DNA of 64,000 nucleotides from positions 62,001-126,000 of the forward strand of contig CAVDHB010000023.1 of the NCBI GenBank assembly GCA_963608705.1, read 5' to 3'. Shown piece after piece: positions 60,070-64,000 of this stretch (position 1 is its first letter; the number at the start of each line of letters is the position of its first letter). The notes below the pieces were generated by a model that saw only the letters and a list, made by a program, of their open reading frames with translations, did no database searches and was not told the DNA's origin. Origin of the DNA: CAVDHB01 sp963608705. Its GTDB lineage: Bacteria; Bacteroidota; Bacteroidia; Bacteroidales; Bacteroidaceae. The translations under genes and the position numbers were made by a program.

Positions 60070-61662
60070 ATGAAATACCCGATAGGAATCCAAACATTTG
60101 AACAAATACGTGAAGATGGTTATGTTTACGTGGACAAAACAGACATGGTCTACGCACTTGCTCATGAAGGAAAGATTTATTTTCTGAGCCGTCCTCGCCG
60201 GTTCGGAAAGAGTCTGCTTATATCTACCTTGGAGAACTATTTCCTCGGACGGAAAGAAGTGTTCAAAGGACTCGCTATCGAAAAGCTGGAGACGGAATGG
60301 AAAGAATATCCCGTGTTTCATTTAGACTTCAATGGCGACGACTACAAGCAAGACGGGGTACTCGAAAACACCCTGGAGAACTATGTTTCTGATTTTGAGG
60401 AGAAATACAAGGTTGTCAAGAAATCCATAAGCCTTGGACGAAGATTCAAGAATGTACTTGAAGAATCCCATCGACAAACAGGACTGCGAGCCGTGGTGCT
60501 GATAGACGAGTACGACAAGCCCATCCTTGATGTGCTGGACCAAGACATCACCGTGGATTTTCAAGGCAACAAGGTCAGTTTGGAAGATCGAAACCGAGAC
60601 ATCCTCAAAGGGTTCTACTCCACCTTCAAGCTGGCAGACCGTGACTTGCAATTCGTTTTCCTTACAGGAGTTACCAAGTTCTCACAGGTGAGCGTGTTCA
60701 GCGGTTTCAACCAACCGGAGGACATCAGTATGGCTCCCCAATACGAAAGTCTGTGCGGCATCACTGAGGAAGAGCTATATACGACTTTTGACGAACCTAT
60801 CCAGAAAATGGCGGAGGTGTACGACTGCACCGAAGAGGAGATGAAGATGAAGTTGAAAAAACAATATGATGGATACCATTTCTCCGATAATCTGACAGAT
60901 GTGTACAACCCGTTCAGCATACTCAACACACTGAAGAAACAACGGATACAGGACTACTGGTTCAAGTCTGGCACACCGACCTACCTTGTCCGTCTGCTCA
61001 GCCATTTCAAGGAAAACCTTAACGAGCTGACAGGCAAGTATTATGCACCGAAGGAGTTTGACGACTACAAGGCAGACGTGGAGCGGCCTCTTCCCATGAT
61101 TTACCAAAGCGGCTATCTCACCGTCAAGGGATATGACCGGGACATGAACACTTTCCTGCTTGACTTTCCCAACGACGAGGTGAAGGAGGGATTTGTGACA
61201 CTTGTCGCCAACAACTATTTCGGTATCAAAGAAGATACAGACAGCTGGGTGCGTTCCGCCGTCATCTCTCTTCGACAAGGAGAACTCGATATTTTCCGCA
61301 CGCAGCTTACCTCTTTCCTCGCAAGCATTCCCTATTCCATGCGCCGGAAGGAGAACGAGCGTGAGAAGGAACGTTACTTCCACTATACTTTCTACCTCTT
61401 GCTACGACTTATGAGCGTGTACACGGTCTACACCGAGAAGCAACAAAGTCAAGGACGGGTGGACTGCATCGTGGAAACGAAAGATTACATCTATATTTTC
61501 GAGTTTAAGTTAGACGGCACAGCGGAAGAAGCCTTGCAGCAAATAGAGGAAAAGGGATACTCAAAGCCATACGCCACAGACTCTCGTCCTGTTTTCAAAA
61601 TCGGAGCGAGCTTCTCTTCCGAAACGGGCACGATTTGCGACTGGAAGTCACTGCATTCATAA
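60070..61662 (+). CDS. AAA-ATPase-like protein with C-terminal PDDEXK_9 nuclease domain
   Basis: A 530-residue protein of a large Bacteroidota family (AAA-ATPase_like plus DUF1703/PDDEXK_9). N-terminal signature IGIQTFEQIREDGYVYVDKT, Walker A FLSRPRRFGKSLLIST (41-54), Walker B VVLIDEYDKPILDVL, sensor-like VFLTGVTKFSQVSVFSG, and a C-terminal nuclease fold with VDCIVETKDYIYIFEFKLDG. The ATG at 60070 begins the conserved domain; upstream codons in the same frame are not conserved-looking. Function is unknown; many paralogues per genome suggest mobile or defence-related use. All motifs are intact. Confidence 0.85.
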   Translation: MKYPIGIQTFEQIREDGYVYVDKTDMVYALAHEGKIYFLSRPRRFGKSLLISTLENYFLGRKEVFKGLAIEKLETEWKEYPVFHLDFNGDDYKQDGVLENTLENYVSDFEEKYKVVKKSISLGRRFKNVLEESHRQTGLRAVVLIDEYDKPILDVLDQDITVDFQGNKVSLEDRNRDILKGFYSTFKLADRDLQFVFLTGVTKFSQVSVFSGFNQPEDISMAPQYESLCGITEEELYTTFDEPIQKMAEVYDCTEEEMKMKLKKQYDGYHFSDNLTDVYNPFSILNTLKKQRIQDYWFKSGTPTYLVRLLSHFKENLNELTGKYYAPKEFDDYKADVERPLPMIYQSGYLTVKGYDRDMNTFLLDFPNDEVKEGFVTLVANNYFGIKEDTDSWVRSAVISLRQGELDIFRTQLTSFLASIPYSMRRKENEREKERYFHYTFYLLLRLMSVYTVYTEKQQSQGRVDCIVETKDYIYIFEFKLDGTAEEALQQIEEKGYSKPYATDSRPVFKIGASFSSETGTICDWKSLHS

Positions 61663-61801
61663 ACTATCCCAATCTTAAGGAAAGAGAGAACACAAGAGCG
61701 ATTTTGTCCATACAGACACAGCCAGCTTCATACAATACAGATAAAACAAAAAAGCGTGGAAGAACCGAAATCCTTTCACGCCTTTCCGCATAAATTCCTT
61801 G

Positions 61802-61883
61802 TGGGTACAGATGGATTCGAACCACCGAAGCTATAAGCAGCAGATTTACAGTCTGCCCCATTTGGCCACTCTGGAATGTACCC
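61802..61883 (-). tRNA. tRNA-Tyr (anticodon GTA)
   Basis: An 82-nt type II tRNA on the reverse strand. Acceptor GGGTACA (61877-61883) with TGTACCC (61803-61809), discriminator A at 61802, anticodon arm GCAGACTGTAAATCTGC, a long variable arm and T-arm GGTTCGAATCC. CCA is not encoded. Its 3' end faces the accessory region. Confidence 0.97.
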
Positions 61884-61976
61884 TCCATTGTAGTATTCGT
61901 ACTTTTAACAGAATCTCTCAAGACTCATTTCCGAATTGCGGATGCAAAAGTACGGTATTTATTTCACTCTACCAAA

Positions 61977-62486
61977 TTATTTGCCTGTTTTTTGCAACTC
62001 ACGATGCAGATTTACCATCCGCACAGCTACATGGCCACATTCTTCGCCTTTGTTTCCCAGTTTGCCACCACTGCGTTCCACAGCCTGTTGCTTGTCGAGC
62101 GTGGTCAGAAGACCATAGACTACAGGCACGTCCGTCTCCGTGTTCAGTCGAGCCAATTCTTGTGTAACACCCGCACAGATATAGTCGAAGTGTGGAGTCT
62201 CACCTTTGATGACTACACCCAAGGAGATGACCGCATCCACCTGGCCGCTTTTCACCAATTGGGAAGTGCCGTATATCAGTTCGAAAGAACCCGGAACCGA
62301 CACCACCTTAATATCAGACTCCTTTACACCATGTGCTTTTAACGCTTTTACCGCACCGTCACACAACGCACCTGTAATGTCGTCATACCATTGACTCACC
62401 ACAATGCCGAACCGCATTCCTGCCGCATCCTGTGAGACCTTGCTCTCAGCCAGCTTTTCAGCCGCTACATGATCAAGCGTAGACAT
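61977..62486 (-). CDS. ribH: 6,7-dimethyl-8-ribityllumazine synthase
   Basis: Condenses the pyrimidine and butanone-phosphate precursors to lumazine in riboflavin synthesis. The 169-residue protein shows VSQWYDDITGALCDGA, VPGSFELIYGTSQL, SLGVVIKGETPHFDYICAGV with the catalytic His, and VYGLLTTLDKQQA. Length and motifs are normal. It is three bases after the TPR protein gene on the same strand, so it is probably translated from the same mRNA; a shared function is not implied. No FMN riboswitch was seen. Confidence 0.95.
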   Translation of the reverse strand: MSTLDHVAAEKLAESKVSQDAAGMRFGIVVSQWYDDITGALCDGAVKALKAHGVKESDIKVVSVPGSFELIYGTSQLVKSGQVDAVISLGVVIKGETPHFDYICAGVTQELARLNTETDVPVVYGLLTTLDKQQAVERSGGKLGNKGEECGHVAVRMVNLHRELQKTGK

Positions 62487-62488
62487 AC

Positions 62489-63190
62489 TTACTTAGCGGC
62501 TGAAGGGTCTGTAATCTGGTTGCCACCCGCACGCTGGATATACTTGTCAATATCCATGGCCTGCATAGACTGCGGATAGCTGTCTTTCACTTTCTGATAG
62601 AGCGGCAAAGCCTCGGCTTTCTTTCCCTGGCTTTCCAATATCTCACCAGCCTGAATCAGATAGATGGGACTAAGGCTGTTGTTGTCGGCCTTGTCTGCCG
62701 CAGCTTTCAAGGTTTTCACCGCATCGTCCAAGCGATTCACATGGGCATAGCAGTTGCCCAAAGTGCCCAATGCCGCCGGAGCAATCATCTGGTCGTCTCC
62801 GCTAAAATCTTCCAGCAAAGGAATAGCCTCCTTGTATTTTCCGGTCTGCGCATAGCTCAATCCCGCATAAAGACAAGAAAGATTCGACGCATCCGTGCCG
62901 CTATACTGGTCGATAGCCTGCAAGAAACCGATGTTAGCGCCGTCACCGTTCAAAGCGTGCTGGTAGTCGTTCGCCTCGAAATACTGCTGAGCCTTCGCAA
63001 TGGCGGCAGACGCTTTCTCCGCACGAGGGCCGGCCACATAGAAATGATAGCCCAAACCACCTAACACTCCCACCACAACCAACACGGCCACAGTGATAAT
63101 CACTTTCTTGTACCGATAGAAAAACGCCTCGGAACGCACCAAAGCCTCGTCCACGTCCAACGGATCATGTTTCTTTACTTCTTCTGTCAT
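62489..63190 (-). CDS. TPR protein anchored in the inner membrane (YfgM-like)
   Basis: A 233-residue protein with a charged N-terminus (MTEEVKKHDPLDVDEAL), one membrane helix (VIITVAVLVVVGVLGGLGYHFYV, ~42-64) and TPR repeats from ~75 (AKAQQYFEANDYQHALN, AGLSYAQTGKYKEAIPLLED, GNCYAHVNRLDDAVKTLKAA, LESQGKKAEALPLYQKVK). Single-pass TPR proteins of this shape help chaperone secreted or membrane proteins. The start at 63188-63190 is used because the longer frame adds a basic stretch that overlaps promoter-like sequence. Upstream of ribH in one operon. Confidence 0.82.
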   Translation of the reverse strand: MTEEVKKHDPLDVDEALVRSEAFFYRYKKVIITVAVLVVVGVLGGLGYHFYVAGPRAEKASAAIAKAQQYFEANDYQHALNGDGANIGFLQAIDQYSGTDASNLSCLYAGLSYAQTGKYKEAIPLLEDFSGDDQMIAPAALGTLGNCYAHVNRLDDAVKTLKAAADKADNNSLSPIYLIQAGEILESQGKKAEALPLYQKVKDSYPQSMQAMDIDKYIQRAGGNQITDPSAAK

Positions 63191-63359
63191 TTTATTGATT
63201 CTTTTGATTTTTCGTTTTTGTCGTGTCAAAGACCCATCTCACAGTCTCTGAACGAAAGGCAAAAGTACTTCTTTTCCCTTTATTCCCGAAATTTAGCAAC
63301 ATCTTTTTTCCATTTTCAACGATAAAACTTAATTTTGCAGACAGAAAAAAGACTTGCGC

Positions 63360-64000
63360 ATGATACTACAACGACTTTCCATACTCAACTATAAGAACAT
63401 ACAGGACACCACGCTTGATTTCTCTCCCAAGATAAACTGCCTGGTAGGGCATAACGGAGAAGGGAAAACCAATCTGCTGGACGCCGTGTATTACCTCTCC
63501 TTTTGCAAAAGTGCCGGGAATCCCGTGGACTCCCAAAATATACGGCACGAGGAAGACTGCATGATGATACGGGGTGACTACTCGTCAGACGACGGAAAGG
63601 AGACGATGGAGATTTACTGTGGACTTAAACGCAGACAAAGCAAGCAATTCAAGAAAGACGGGAAAAAATACACACGGCTCAGCGACCATATCGGACGCAT
63701 ACCGCTTGTCATGGTTTCCCCTTCTGACAGCGAGTTGATTGACGGAGGAAGCGAATGCCGGAGAAAATTCATAGATTTGGCCATCTCCCAATACGACCGC
63801 CCCTATCTCGACGCACTCACCCGCTACGGGAAAGCCCTCCAACAACGCAACGCCTTATTGAAAATGGAGGAAGAACCTGACGAGGAGTTACTCGACATCC
63901 AAGAGGAAATCATGACTTCGGCAGGAGAGGAACTCTTTCAGAAAAGAGCCGCTTTCATACAGGCGTTCATCCCTGTGTTCAGAGAATTCTATGGTGTGAT
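63360..64000 (+). CDS. recF: DNA replication and repair protein RecF (3' end outside window)
   Basis: RecF binds ssDNA-dsDNA junctions and helps load RecA at gaps. The frame is open from the ATG at 63360 to the right edge (213 codons). It starts MILQRLSILNYKNIQ and has Walker A GHNGEGKTNLLDAVYYLS, with the RecF-specific segment RIPLVMVSPSDSELIDGG and RRKFIDLAISQYD. The Walker B and signature motif lie beyond the edge. A TAATTTTG -7-like box is at 63330-63337. It is not beside dnaA or dnaN here. Confidence 0.95.
   Translation, partial: MILQRLSILNYKNIQDTTLDFSPKINCLVGHNGEGKTNLLDAVYYLSFCKSAGNPVDSQNIRHEEDCMMIRGDYSSDDGKETMEIYCGLKRRQSKQFKKDGKKYTRLSDHIGRIPLVMVSPSDSELIDGGSECRRKFIDLAISQYDRPYLDALTRYGKALQQRNALLKMEEEPDEELLDIQEEIMTSAGEELFQKRAAFIQAFIPVFREFYGV

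Noticed and set aside
61802..61883. tRNA-Tyr as the attachment site of an integrated element covering 49.8-61.7 kb
   Set aside because: The 3' end does face the accessory block, but no second copy of the tRNA end, no integrase and no excision genes were found, and rubrerythrin lies inside the block.

Overview
The window is chromosomal DNA from a member of the Bacteroidales (Bacteroidota). The evidence is a SusC/SusD pair, DUF4270, DUF4492 ahead of cydAB, DUF5074 and BtuG-type lipoproteins, a VirE_N/DUF3874 protein, and many promoters of the Bacteroidota form TTTG-N19/20-TAnnTTTG. DnaA and the tmRNA tag (GEENNYALAA) are not decisive for genus, so I leave genus open.

Left part (1-14.5 kb): an edge-truncated GT8 glycosyltransferase, dnaA, tRNA-Lys, an AI-2E family permease, rsmI with an overlapping coiled-coil lipoprotein, an HMA-domain protein, and a Pit phosphate transporter operon (DUF47-pit) with a Pho-box-like promoter. 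Then comes a vitamin B12 uptake operon: cobalamin riboswitch, btuB, btuG and two further surface lipoproteins.

Middle (14.5-41.3 kb): ssrA (tmRNA), dsbD, cyuA, a type II pantothenate kinase, and an unexplained short transcript carrying a 26-residue ORF. These are followed by a CDP-alcohol phosphatidyltransferase/GtrA/TonB-receptor group, glyQS-FKBP, cmk-ispH, a CoA-disulfide-reductase-like protein with glnS, and a candidate 85-nt sRNA. Next are a polyprenol-phosphate sugar transferase, pyrC, a free-standing MetH reactivation domain, a TolC protein, a TauE/DUF1634 exporter pair, a short GT5 protein with DUF4270, and panC-panD. The CoA precursor pathway (panC, panD, type II PanK) and B12 use (btu operon, BtuB-like receptor, MetH activation domain) recur across the window.

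Right part (41.3-64 kb): an orphan SusCD pair, a 198-bp MITE-like element flanked by two similar terminator hairpins, and DUF4492-cydA-cydB. An accessory stretch (49.8-61.7 kb) follows. It holds a restriction-modification operon of LlaJI/McrBC type (C5 methyltransferase, McrB-like NTPase, DUF2357/PD-(D/E)XK nuclease, and an overlooked 50-codon ORF), the wreck of an XRE-DinD module, rubrerythrin, a VirE-type protein with phased repeats, and an AAA-ATPase/PDDEXK_9 gene beside a decayed copy of its own 5' end. The window closes with tRNA-Tyr, ribH, a TPR protein and the start of recF.

The strongest candidates for something undescribed are the small protein in the restriction operon (49829-49981), the small transcript at 19806-20281 and the sRNA candidate at 31304-31429. 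No CRISPR array, integrase or intact transposase was seen. All calls come from reading the sequence and protein motifs; no database search was run.
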